64,000 nucleotides of DNA from contig CM060194.1 of NCBI GenBank assembly GCA_030549335.1, forward strand, positions 58,804,547 through 58,868,546. Reading direction: 5' to 3'. Made by a program: the position numbers and the translations under genes. Source of the DNA: Pontederia crassipes. Lineage: Eukaryota > Streptophyta > Magnoliopsida > Commelinales > Pontederiaceae. The notes below the pieces were generated by a model. That model saw nothing but the letters and a program-made list of their open reading frames with translations. It made no database searches and was not told the DNA's origin. Shown piece after piece: positions 45,451 to 56,800 of the stretch; the stretch's first letter is position 1, and every line of letters starts with the position of its first letter.

Positions 45451-47570
45451 ATTGATTGGTCATAGGAAGAATATCCTCAAGTCCCATCTTGGCATTGATA
45501 TCGGCTCATTTCCATTTTCTTACCTTGGAACTCCTATTTCCCGTAAGTTTATTCCTATTCCGGATCAACAATTTATAGTTGACAAGGGTACTTCGTGTCT
45601 AGGAGGATGGAAGAGTAAGCTTCTTAATTTAGCTGGTCGCACTACTTTAATTAAATCAGTTCTTTCTACCATACTTGTCTACTTGCTGGGATCGTTACAC
45701 CTCTCCTTAGGCATTATCGCATCGCGGAGCGTTGCTCTCGGATATTCCTCTAGGTCTGGGCAACGGTCAGCGGGGCTCCCACCAGATTAATTAGGCCATG
45801 GTCCAACTTCCTAGATCAATAGGAGGCCTACGCATCCGAAATCTCAAGACCATTCAGTGTTCTTTGTTTGCTCCTACAGTTACTTAATGACCACGAATGC
45901 CCGTGGGTTAATTTAATCACTAATAAGTATGGCAGATTCTCTCTTTGGTCTCCCAGTCCATTCCTTCATTGGCTTGGTCCCGATGACTCATCATCAATTA
46001 TGTCCATGATCTTCGAGAGGGATTCGCCAAACGGATTAGTAATGGGGCTAGCACTTCTATTCTTTATGACCCGTGGATTCTCTCCACCCCAATATACTAG
46101 ATTCCAAGGTTTGTTAACATGGAAATTGACTTTACTAACTTAATGATTGCTCATACCATTGTTAATGGTTTTTGGGACATTGCTCGGATTCATGTTTATG
46201 TGTCTACTAATGCCTATGATGATGCATGGGTCTGGGTGTTAGATACCCGTGGACTTTCAAATGCTAAATCTATGCACAATTATGTATGTCGTCATGCCTT
46301 GCCGACACCTATGGCTGGAGGTCCGCCGTGGAAAATGATCTGGCGCATTTTCATTCCCCTTAAAGTCCACCACTTTCTCTGGAAGCTCCTCCATTGTTAA
46401 CTTCCTATCCTTGATTATGTATCACAATTCAACATTGATCCTTCCTGCTCCCTCTGCGAGCATGCTTTGGAAACAAATCATCATTTATTTTTTCATTGTA
46501 CCTTCGCACATCAGGTTTAGAACATTTTCCAAGCTAAGTTCCACCTCCTTTCATTTCTTTTTATTCATTCCTGTGATTCTGACTCCTAGGTCCATGAGGG
46601 ATCGGGTATGGATCATTGGTTCAGGGACCTTCTCCTCTCCATATTCTCTTTTTGCTTTTGGGGGTTTTGGAAGTTGTGCAATGATATTTATTTTAACTCC
46701 CGACGTGCAACCGTTGAGATCATATGGGAGTGGGCGCTGGTTGGCTTTCATGAGTACACTTTGGCTCACGCCCCTAAAGCAACTTTCCCTCCAAAAGCCC
46801 CGCCCCCCTCCCCCTCCACGTGAGTCCGGTGGGAGCCCCCGATTCATTGGATCATACTCAATACCGATGACTCCTTCATTGGGGCCTCCGATGAGGGAGG
46901 TAACAGATGCTTACTGAGATCTTATACTAACACTTTTCTTTTTGCGAGAATGACTAGGAGACAGGGTATATCTTTCATGGAGATGGAGGCTTGGAGCATT
47001 TTTCTTGGACTTCGAGAGTGCTCGTGTAGAGGACTAAAAATGATCAAGATCAATTCAGACTCAAAGGTTTTGGTGGTCATTATTATGTAGAAGATGAGGT
47101 GCCCCTGGAGAATCTAGGGCCTCATTTCGGACATTCGTACTTTGATGTTGTCTATCTCATCTTTTACTTTAGACCATTATCCTAGATGTAGTAATCAAGC
47201 TGCGGACTATTTAGCAAGTTTTGATCGCTATAATGGCGATAATTTTTGGGAGGATGTCCCACCTCCGGGCCTTGCCCCTTTTTGTACTTTGACCAATATG
47301 ATCTTCCTTAAATGAATTTTACTATTAAAAAAATACATCGCAAGCCCAAGGTGCACAAAACACATCAACTTCGTGGGGGCGTGTCACTCATGCCGATCAA
47401 TTTCTTTAACCTATGAAAGCCACCATCCATTCCATTCGACAACAAATTCACTAACCATCACACACACTTTCTCTCTCATATTTTAAATTTATTTATTTTC
47501 AAAATTATCAATATCTTGATCTCTCTCATATTTTAGATTATCAATGCTCTCGTTTACTTATTATCGAGAT

Positions 47571-48032
47571 TGTCAATTTCTTGATCTAAATCTTAATATC
47601 TTACTATTTTACTACCCATGTCAATCACGATCTTATCTTCAAAATTTTATGTGTAAGATCCTAATATGATATTAATTTTGGTTACATGATCTTATGATTT
47701 TATCCATCCTATACGAACGTATGATTAATATAATCATTTAAATATTAATTAAAAATACTTCAATGATAATAAGAGTTAATATATATATCAAGTTAATATT
47801 TTTTTTTCATTTTTTATATGTTTTTATTATTTTAGCTTAAGATTCAATTAAAAATGAACTTAATGAATTGTAATTTAAGATTTAAGCGACATAAGTTAAA
47901 TAAAAAAATATATGTTACTTTTAAAAAATACTTTTTATTGATAGGTAGGATCTTATGATTCTCAATTCGATCTCGTGATTTTTTATCTTATGACCATCCG
48001 ATCTTATATAAGATTATGATATTGACAACCTT
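47571..48032. mobile_element. Possible MITE related to the 5567 foldback
   Basis: Left end GATTGTCAATTTCTTGATCT and right end AAGATTATGATATTGACAACC are imperfect inverted copies about 460 bp apart. The interior shares 'ttatgtgtaagatcctaatatgatattaattttgg'-type phrases with the foldback element. No target duplication confirmed. Confidence 0.45.
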
Positions 48033-48654
48033 ACTTATTCTCACATTTTCATTGTCACTTTAAATATTTGTTAAATATAGTTATTTGTGAATTAATATAT
48101 ATCTATTTATATTGGATTATGTTATCTTATAATTAATATGTTTATCATATATTTGTGTTAACTAACAAATGTTTATTTGTTTAGGGTTTAAAATACTTCT
48201 TTCACAAGGGATGAAAAGAATTACTCAAAATATAGTTTTTCTAAAAAAAATTAATTAACTAATATATTAATAATCTACTATACATAAATGCGTATTAAAT
48301 ACATTTATAATATTATATTAATTTTAAATTTCTAATAGAATTTGGACTTTTGAATTGTTATCTTTGCTACAACAATTGATCCATTTCAATCATATGTTGA
48401 TTATCTCGATTATTCACCTTTTGAGCTACTATATCCATATAGTACATCATATATTATAAGTAGTGGTGCTGATTCTATTTTTATTATTTATTTTTTTGCC
48501 TAAAAATGTTGATGAATCATCCTGATATATTGAATGAAATCATCTTGACTATTCAATTTGTCCAACATCCCTAATTTTTATAATCCTTCAATTTCCATAG
48601 GTCCTCAAGAAGGTGGTGCAACATTGACGCTCACAGCCACAAGCTCATTAAGCT

Positions 48655-48860
48655 CATGTGCTATAGTGCAAGGTAGGTAAGTAAAAGAAAAAAAGAACAA
48701 AAACTCACTAGCAAAGTTTGAAATTATTTTAAGAAACTTATTTATAAAAATAATCTAAAAAAAATAGAGTTACATGTAAAATTTGTAAAAGCAACTATGT
48801 TGTCTACTCGTCCTCAAACATTGACAATTTAAAATGACACTTCGAATCACATTATATAAT
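48655..48860 (+). pseudogene. hAT transposase BED zinc-finger scrap
   Basis: From 48766 one frame reads RVTCKICKSNYVVYSSSNI, then DNLK, a stop, HFESHY. This is the C..C ... NLK.H....H pattern of the BED finger at the N-terminus of Ac-like hAT transposases. An in-frame stop interrupts it and no further transposase was seen. Nearby MITEs of hAT type may descend from related sources. Confidence 0.55.
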
Positions 48861-50004
48861 AAGTAGGAAATAAGTTCAAGTAGATCAGTTACCATGAACA
48901 AATTCAACTAGTTATATCTAATCATGGCACTGCCGAGAGCTTTTTACTTTCTTATAATTAAGAACATATATATGAAGATTCAGTAAGATTTCTTATACAT
49001 TTAGAAATGCCATACATTTATTTTACTTTCTTTTGAATTCGATAACTGCAATGAATATATACTGAACGCTTGTATTCGTAATTGTGTCTAAGATTTTAAA
49101 GTTGAGTTTGTCTATGTTTGTTTATCTTATTTTCACACACTACAATATTTGTCATCCCAGGCTAGATAATTGATCTCACACCCTCCTAACACCATACAAG
49201 CCTAGACAACACACATCATTAATCTAAGACAAGATATTTATATCGTGACCATTAATTAAGCCATATATTAAAATTTGAAACCCTAATTTATTAAACCGAG
49301 ATGAAACTGCGAAATAGTCAATTTAATCTGTTTAAACTTGATTACAATATATAACTCTTTCACTGATTTCAACTTTTCCCTTCGAGTCGTATAATCTTTG
49401 TACAACACAACTCCTTTGAGTTGAATTTGATGTGTTCTGTTTCCCTGTATACGTTCTGTAAAGTAAATACAAAAAACTTGGGCAAATCTATATTATAAAG
49501 TTAATCGAATAAACTAATAAAGCAAACATCATATAAGAAGAATTGATTAACTTTAATGTACCTTAAAATATTTGCCCTAAGTTGCTAAGCATGCTATAAG
49601 CAAATCTCGTGGAGGGCAGTCGATAGATATGACAGAAAATGTCATTGTCGTTGAGGTTGAACAGGTCTACAATATCTCCACAGCTCTTCGTCGAAGCAGA
49701 AACTTCGTATAGTTAGCCCGTGGATACGTACATCATCCAGATTCACTCACGACTTCACGAGTTTTAATTTCTACGAGACTTTTGTGTTCTTTTTATTTTT
49801 AAATCTTTGCTTTTTTCGCAAGGTCTATGGGCGCAAGTTGATTAACTAATTAGATGATAATAATCCAAAATCAAATATGTTACATTATTGCTGCTAATCC
49901 TTTTTATATAAAATTTGAAATAGTCAAGTGGAAAAGGTCCTGGCATATTCTTTCTAACCCACGATGGATAGTTATCATCCATGCATGACCACCTGAAAAG
50001 AAAA

Positions 50005-50049
<45 letters not shown>

Positions 50050-50346
50050 TATTTTTACATGGTCATGATTTATTTATAGATGAAGCGGAGCGTCGTAGGT
50101 GACTCCGTTGACATATGTGCATGATAATTTGTTTTAATAGTTTTAGCGTTGTTACTTGTCAATTAGTCTTCAGTCGACATCGTAAACAGCAACACGTAGG
50201 AAGATTGTAGATAGCTATAAACGTAACCTCACTTTAAACACAAATAATTAGATCATCTAAGCTTATACTTAACATCCTCTCAAGAGAAAAGAAAAAAATC
50301 AGCATTTAATTTTGTCATCCTCCTCAGAGCTGTAGGAACAAAAAGG
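48861..50346. other. AT-rich spacer
   Basis: No supported gene. A 40-codon - strand frame around 49560-49700 looked protein-like but could not be assigned. An (AT)n run occupies 50008-50046. Confidence 0.4.
50008..50046. repeat. (AT)n microsatellite
   Basis: About 19 uninterrupted AT units. Confidence 0.95.
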
Positions 50347-50896
50347 CAGGGCCAGCTCTAGAGATCAAAAGGCTTAAAGCGAGATTATAAATTTATTTTG
50401 ACATAAATAAAAAATAATAATAGATTAAGATCTTTATAACTTTTTATATGAAGACCTATAATTTTATCTTTAAAAATAATTAGCTTATGAATATTAAGAA
50501 AAGAAGAAAGAATTTGGGTGTACCTTCTCAATGTAAAATACAAAATTAATGTTAATTGTGAAAAAGTAATAATGAGATTATTTTGTCAATTATGAGAAAA
50601 TTTAATTGAGCTATTATTGATGGTTGACATCGAGTTTAATATGAAATGAATTCATAAATTGAATATAAAGATAAAAAAAATATTTATTGTTATAAGTTAA
50701 TTATGATTTAGGTGAATGATATTAGAAATATAAGATAGTCTACATATTTATTGATAATTAAAATTAATAAATACATTAAATTATTGTCTTAATATTAGAT
50801 TAATATTATTCATATTAATAATGCATTATTAAGGGGCCTTGTGTAGGGTGAGACCTTAAGCAATTACTTTGATGGTCTCCCATTTAGTCGGCCTTG
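50347..50896. mobile_element. hAT-like MITE, 550 bp
   Basis: Ends CAGGGCCAGCTC and (reverse complement) CAAGGCCGACTA form short imperfect inverted repeats of hAT type. 'ggcttaaagcgag' near the left and 'agaccttaagcaatt' near the right are also typical. No clean 8-bp duplication was found. Confidence 0.5.
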
Positions 50897-51559
50897 GAAA
50901 GGAAAAAGACGCATAAACCCCTACACATTGTAAAGAGCAAAAGTTATCAGTTTTTTTTTTCCAACCCATCTAAAAAACGGTATCGATCGTCCAATTCGTT
51001 CGCGCTATAAAGCACATAATTAATAAGTTAAAAAGTCGATCCACCAACTCAACTAATTTAGTGTTCACCTCTAGTCACATGTTTGACGATTGCAGCTCCC
51101 AACAAAAATTCTGTGTGTTCATAATTCTTTGTGTTCATAAGATTATGCTTACCAATCCGTCCCAACTTCCATTAGTAAAAGTTACCAGTCTCTAGTATAA
51201 CAAAGTGATGAATAATGATGAATCGTAACGAACAATTAGACTCATCTTTCCAAACGAAACATAAATAATAATATTTGGTATTTAAATGCATTTACACACT
51301 CGGGATGGGTTTATACGCTGACATTCAATCAAAACCTGAATTCTAAATCTTAAATATTAAATATTTATAAAAAATATCATCCTAATCAATATAAAATTTA
51401 AATTCCTTAGATCGGAAGACAACGTAGGATATGGTTTTTAACTAGGAGTATTACTTATAAAATTATATATATCGAAATTAATATAAATAACTTATTATAT
51501 AATTTTACATCATAGTATAATAAGATATATTCAATGTTATATGTAGAACATCGTTTAAC
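50897..51559. other. AT-rich spacer
   Basis: No gene or repeat with clear ends. Confidence 0.45.
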
Positions 51560-51761
51560 CAGGGACGGCACTACGTGTGACATTTTGATATTATACTACA
51601 AACGTTATATTATATGTATGTTGGCCCTCTCAAACCATCAAATAATAAATGTTAGACTGTTGAGAAGTGTCATCTTTCATAAGTTGGGACGGTGAGGAAT
51701 CAATTCCACCCACAGAAAAATTTTTTTGCCCCCTAATTTTTTTTTCTTTCCTCCGTCCCTG
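51560..51761. mobile_element. hAT MITE, 202 bp, perfect 8-bp duplication
   Basis: Ends CAGGGACGGC and (reverse complement) CAGGGACGGA, flanked by exact 8-bp repeats CGTTTAAC (51552-51559, 51762-51769). It lies 870 bp upstream of gene 3. Confidence 0.88.
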
Positions 51762-51769
51762 CGTTTAAC

Positions 51770-52630
51770 ATTACCATAAGTTTATGCATTTTAGCAAAAG
51801 GAACATACAAGTATTTGTTAGAATAAATTAACTATCAATAAAAAATAAAAAATACTGAAAATTGTCGACGCAAAATAATCGTAAAAAATAACATCTATTT
51901 TAAAAATACCATTTTTCTTGATTATTAAAAAATCGCTCAGTACAACTTCACCCATGCTTTCCAGAGGTGCATTGAATGTCTTATATAGTAACTAATTGAA
52001 TCGGGAATGCAGAGAAATGAAGGTTAACTTTTTTTTCCCAACAATTTTGCTAATAGTTATTTATTGATAAAAAAATTCGGTGCTGCCCGAGCACAAAATA
52101 CTGTAATGCCTCGTCAAAAATATATCGCATGGATCGCATCAAAAGGGTTTGCCTCACCCAATGAATGATTGACAACAGAAAATATTGGATATCTTTGGGT
52201 GTATATTGATTTTTTAATAACAGTCATTGAAGTTCCCTTTGTAATAAAAAAAAATTGGCATCACATATTTACGATTTCTTGAATAAAAAATTGTCACTGT
52301 TATTGCAATTAATATATTAGTCATTTGTAATCCGAATAAAACTTCAAATAGAATAATATACATAAACACTGTCTCCAACCCTCTTAACTTTCGCTAGGCA
52401 GGTTCTCGTTCGGAGTCCAACGATAGTTTCTTTTTTACTAATTGAAAAGGTAGTTTTCTTTATGCTTTTGACAATGCAAACAGCAATAAATGTGAAGCGT
52501 TCGCGTAGTTCAAAAGTCAAAACCACTCAGACTTCTTCCTATGTATACGTTGCAGATAGGGTTGCCCTCTCGTATCCTACTACAAATTAACTGTTTCTTA
52601 ACCTCGAGTGGAGATATCAAAGACATCCAC
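51770..52630 (+). other. Upstream region of gene 3
   Basis: Non-coding except that the gene 3 frame stays open back to an ATG at 52541. I prefer the ATG at 52631 because the peptide from there starts with a signal sequence aligning with genes 1 and 2, and the 30 extra residues have no counterpart. No convincing TATA box. Confidence 0.5.
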
Positions 52631-53869
52631 ATGGCGCAGCTGGTACCGGTGCTCCTATCGTTCGTGCTTTTATTCTCTACAACGGCTGCTGGTTCGGGGT
52701 TCCTATTCAAACTTTCTCGACCCGGAGAGCCGGACTTTACTACCGACAGTCAGTTGGCTAACGCCAGCCCCCGAAAGAGCAGCTCCGGTTCCGGCTTCCA
52801 AGCTCAGCTGCGTTTTAGCGACGATGGAGTATTCGTGGTGAAGCTCGCCGTCGGCACCCCCGCATCCGACGTCTCACTCATAATCAACACCGCGGATAGC
52901 TTCGTTTGGACTGATTGCCAGCCCTGCACGAGGTGCTTCCAACACAGCCCCAAAGCTTCGGCTTACTACTCGAACCAGTCGTCCACCTTTCACACCCTGC
53001 CGTGCAACAGCCCGCAGTGCCAGGTAATAATGGAATCTGCCACGTGCACTCCGCAGTGCCAATACAATAACTCGTTGATACAAGGTATTCTCGCCAACGA
53101 CACGTTCGGACTCGACGGCAGCAGTACCGATCCGTTCACCGTATCTTTCGGGTGTAACAAGGTGGACCTGCTCTATCTCATGGACTCCTCTGGCGCTGCA
53201 GGGCTCGGACGAGGGCCCTTGTCTCTAGTCTCTCAACTGTCCGTCTCAAAATTCTCTTATTGCTTCACTGGCGGGTTTAATACGTCTCTTTCTAGCTACA
53301 TGTTCTTTGGTTCCTACGCCGACTTAGACAGCAGCGTAACAGTCAACACAACCTCGTTCGTCCAAGATTTACACTTTTACTATCTCAATTTTACTGGCAT
53401 ATCAGTCGGCGCAACCCTCTTGCCCATCCCTCCGGAAACCTTCCAATATGTGGCTAATTCGAGTGGAACAATCATAACTACAGGAACCCCGTATACTTTC
53501 TTACCGCAGCAAGCTTATGGCATCCTCAAGAAGGAACTCATTTCTCAGACTGGCCTATCTGTGTACAACAACTCCATAGAAGACATCGGGCTCGACCTGT
53601 GCTTCCATTGGCCATCTGATCCGTCTAAATTGAGCATTCCCATTATAACATTTCACTTTGCAGGTGCAGATATGACTCTGCCGGTTGACAATTTCTTGCC
53701 GAACAATGGTACCTTGGGTTGTTTGACGATGATCCCAACCAAGAGCAACTATTTTTTCTTGGGCAGTGTGCAGCAGCAGAACTTCCAGTTCATATATGAT
53801 TTGTCCACTGAGACGCTATCCTTCAGGAGCTTTCAGTGCGATCAGCTTCCACCTCGCAGAAGAAATTAA
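52631..53869 (+). CDS. Nepenthesin-like aspartic-protease homologue 3 (both catalytic Asp lost)
   Basis: Intronless gene of 412 codons. Start chosen at MAQLVPVLLS, matching MAQLLLPALF of gene 2; an in-frame ATG 90 bp upstream (52541) would add 30 residues. Signal peptide 1-20 ends TTAAG. The mature body has NAP-insert cysteines (C96, C99, C102, C125, C130, C139, C143), FGC (C175), GLGRGPLSL (191-199) and QQQNFQFIYDL. The first catalytic motif is NTADS (86-90), so Asp is Asn. The second is TTGT (283-286), so Asp is Thr. With neither catalytic aspartate, peptide-bond cleavage by the A1 mechanism is excluded. The flap is shortened to SLIQG. Several N-glycosylation sequons are present. It ends at PPRRRN without the hydrophobic tail of genes 1 and 2, so it is predicted soluble and secreted. 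The long intact frame suggests selection for a non-catalytic role. Non-proteolytic A1-fold plant proteins are known (TAXI xylanase inhibitors, EDGP-type inhibitors), but a specific target here is not supported. Confidence 0.93.
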   Translation: MAQLVPVLLSFVLLFSTTAAGSGFLFKLSRPGEPDFTTDSQLANASPRKSSSGSGFQAQLRFSDDGVFVVKLAVGTPASDVSLIINTADSFVWTDCQPCTRCFQHSPKASAYYSNQSSTFHTLPCNSPQCQVIMESATCTPQCQYNNSLIQGILANDTFGLDGSSTDPFTVSFGCNKVDLLYLMDSSGAAGLGRGPLSLVSQLSVSKFSYCFTGGFNTSLSSYMFFGSYADLDSSVTVNTTSFVQDLHFYYLNFTGISVGATLLPIPPETFQYVANSSGTIITTGTPYTFLPQQAYGILKKELISQTGLSVYNNSIEDIGLDLCFHWPSDPSKLSIPIITFHFAGADMTLPVDNFLPNNGTLGCLTMIPTKSNYFFLGSVQQQNFQFIYDLSTETLSFRSFQCDQLPPRRRN

Positions 53870-56800
53870 TATGGTCCGTTCCTCCTTGATCGATAAAGTC
53901 CCCTGAAGGGAAATAGTCTTCTACGTTGACTTTCCTTTCTTTGGTCTGTACTCCTGTTGTCATGGTATGACGTGTGTAAGTAGCTGGAGTATGTCGTGTG
54001 TTTTGTACTTGTTCTTTTCGGTCGAATGTTTGGTAATTGTTTCGTACTTGTTTGAAACATCTATAAGCATTGGTGTACTATGCAAGTTGGTATGATGTTT
54101 GTTTGAGTTTGTTGCCTAATTTTCTCTTGTGTGAATGTTACGATACTGAAATTTAGCATGTAAAAATTTTCTCCTTCATTTTCCTATTTTTCTCACAATT
54201 CCCTAACCCTAAATTAAAAAAAAATTTAGAGGTATATATATTGTATATTTACGTTTCCGATGAAAATTAATTATATGTGTATCCATCATGCCACATAAAT
54301 TTGATACTTCTTTTGAGTTAAATACTGATTAATTTAATTTTGCATCGCGGGGATAATTTGATTGCCGTCCTCAAACTTGTTATTCAATTCATTAATTGAT
54401 TCAAGGGCCACTATTTCGCTTCTTTTATAACTTGTTTAGCGAATAAATATTCAACCATGTACAAGTTCATCTTATAATAAATCTGTGTAGTAAAAAATGA
54501 TGCACTATATCATATTTATCCTTGATCTCCGTTTTCTTGTAAAACAATCCTCAAATAATGTTTTTTTATAACAGAACTTGGATGTACATTTATTTAAGGC
54601 GATCAAAATTAAATAAATCTTCTAATTGCAAATCTTGTGAAAGAATGTGGATTTAAAATTATATATTTTACTTTATACTTTTATAGTTTTGATGTAATAT
54701 AAAAAACATAATTTGATATTATTAATTTGTTACATATGTTAATATTATAAAACTAATGATATTACTTTTTTAATGACTTAAGCATTTAGAAAAATTAGTT
54801 AGATTTTCATATAATGTCAGAGTCAAAATCTTACCTATTAAAAAAAGTGGATATTTTTAATACTAAATACAAGTTAAAGAGAGATTTTGTTAGAAAACTA
54901 AATTGGATGGCAGTTCTAATTAAAATATGTAACGTTGAAGGATAGTTGACAAAGAAAAATGCAGAAATAGAATTGTTAGTAAAAAAATTAACAAATTTTA
55001 GTTAGTTTACTCCATTATTTATAATACATAATATTCCAAACATAGTTAGTATACATTCAGTGGCGGTGGCAGAAATATTTTGAGTGGATTCATATTCATA
55101 TGTCTAATCGAGGAGGTCAACTCCTTTCTTTCGTAAATTTTAAAATTTTTATTTATGTAAGAATCCAAAATTAATTAAAATATTTATATTATGATATTAA
55201 AACATAAATAATATTTTGTAGTATAATTTATATCACTAGAACTAGAAAGAGATATTGTGTACAATTTCACTTGGTAAAAAGTATATTTCATTTTAATTGA
55301 TTTATTAAAAAATAATTTTAACACTTAACAAATAATAATTTTATTAAATATTTAAAATATATTAACAAAACAATATTGCATTATTATTTATGCATATAAA
55401 TTATATATAATAATTATGAATCGAATGAGCATGTCATAGCCACCTAATTATACATTGATTAAAAGTAATATATAATTAAAATATAAAATAGTAAAACATA
55501 ATGTCTAAAGAGAAAGAATGAGTTGATTGGATGAAAATAGAGGTCAAAAATATTATAAAAGATTATAAAATTTGAAAGACCAATTAATAAAATAAGTGGT
55601 AAAAAATTATGAACTTGGACCACTTAATTGAGAAAATTTTGATTAAAGGTAACATATAAATAAAAGCATAAAATATAATGTCTAGAAGAGAGAGAATGAA
55701 TTTATTAGATAAGAAAAATTATTGCAATGAAGTTTCGAACCTGGATACATCAACAGTGAAATTACACTGCTACCCACCAAGCTGATAGTAAACATATGCA
55801 ATTCCAGTGCCTGCAAGTCAGGCATGAAACCCATATAGCTCCGTGTTTGAAGCTCTGCGGACATTGTCATCCTGCACAACTATGCAGTCTATTTGGCTGC
55901 TGCTATTAATTATTCTCTGTATAACTGATGTCTCTGTCAAAACTCAAAAGTATCAGCCGTTAATGCCTACTGCAAAAGCTCTTTCTAAAAGCTGGGGAAA
56001 TCACTTCAGCCGCTCAGCTCAACTTTTTTTCAATGATCTTAGGATTTTTTTACCGGAGATATTAGGCATAGAAGGAAAATAAAAAAAATTAAGATAATGT
56101 AAAATTTTATTATACTAGAAAAAAATTATAATTCAGATTACTTTCTAGTCGGATCTTTTGAGAGTTTAAATAGACAATGCTTTTCTAAATGATAAAAATT
56201 TCATACCGATTAGAATTCTGAATTAATCCCTCAAAATTAGAATACATATTTTATAATAAAAAAATAAATTAATTCTGAATCATATATAAAATATATTATA
56301 AAATTTTGATCCGGGGGTTCCGCATCCCACACCCCTCAGCAGGGGATCTCCCATTGACCTCTCTCAACTTCATTGATTGAGTAAATGAGATCTCCGTAGT
56401 GCAGAAGCCTCTTTACCTCGGAGTGTCTTGAGATCTAGACAAATTTTCAGTGGGAATAAGATTCAAAGAATTATTAACAAATCTTTACGTTGATTTGAAT
56501 CTCCAATATGAAACTACTATCAAATATCAATATTTATCAAATTCAAACAATCTTGAAACCAAAAACTCTTTCTTAAAGTTGGGGCTCAACTTTTTTCAAT
56601 GAAATGAAACAATCAAATCCTAATGACATATGATCAAGTTCATATACTTTAGTGTAGCATTGTATGACTATGCATGCAAAGACGAATACTATATGATTTA
56701 GTTGGAATGACGACTGCATGATAGAAGTTATATACAGCCTAGAAATGCATATGTAATGCCTAACTATTAGTATATGCAAATTGGCCAGTGGAGAAGTTAA

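Larger units (their letters stand above)
41691..47335 (+). mobile_element. L1-type LINE, ORF2 remains split by a solo LTR
   Basis: Order on the + strand: linker before RT (41720-42010, 'PVTTEEV', 'MPSGKDPK'), RT fingers and palm (about 42110-42700) with SDSLVSIKDYRPISLCN and the catalytic YADD near 42684-42695. A 2.6-kb LTR (42711-45346) interrupts. The RT thumb follows (45450-45700: IGSFPFSYLGTPIS, 'GWKSKLLNLAGRTTLIKSVLSTI'), then the zf-RVT domain (about 46240-46510, with CSLCEHALETNHHLFFHC) and an RNase H-like domain (46850-47310, with SNQAADYLASFDRY and 'FWEDVPPPGLAPF'). Frames shift several times, so ORF2 is dead. The endonuclease region and ORF1 were not found (5'-truncated). The 3' end near 47335 is A-rich. 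Confidence 0.85.

Noticed and set aside
49560-49740. Possible small exon on the - strand
   Set aside because: The ~43-codon frame looks protein-like but lacks a start, splice context or a match I can name.
50347-50896. 8-bp target duplication for this MITE
   Set aside because: Flanks share only a weak aaaagg/gaaagg; not convincing.
52541-52630. Upstream ATG as the true start of gene 3
   Set aside because: The 30 extra residues precede a clear signal peptide that aligns with genes 1 and 2; the downstream ATG is favoured.
55885-56082. Small secreted peptide beginning MQSIWLLLLI
   Set aside because: The signal-like start is followed by sequence resembling a MITE ('aaaagctctttctaaaagctgg'); no second copy or domain.
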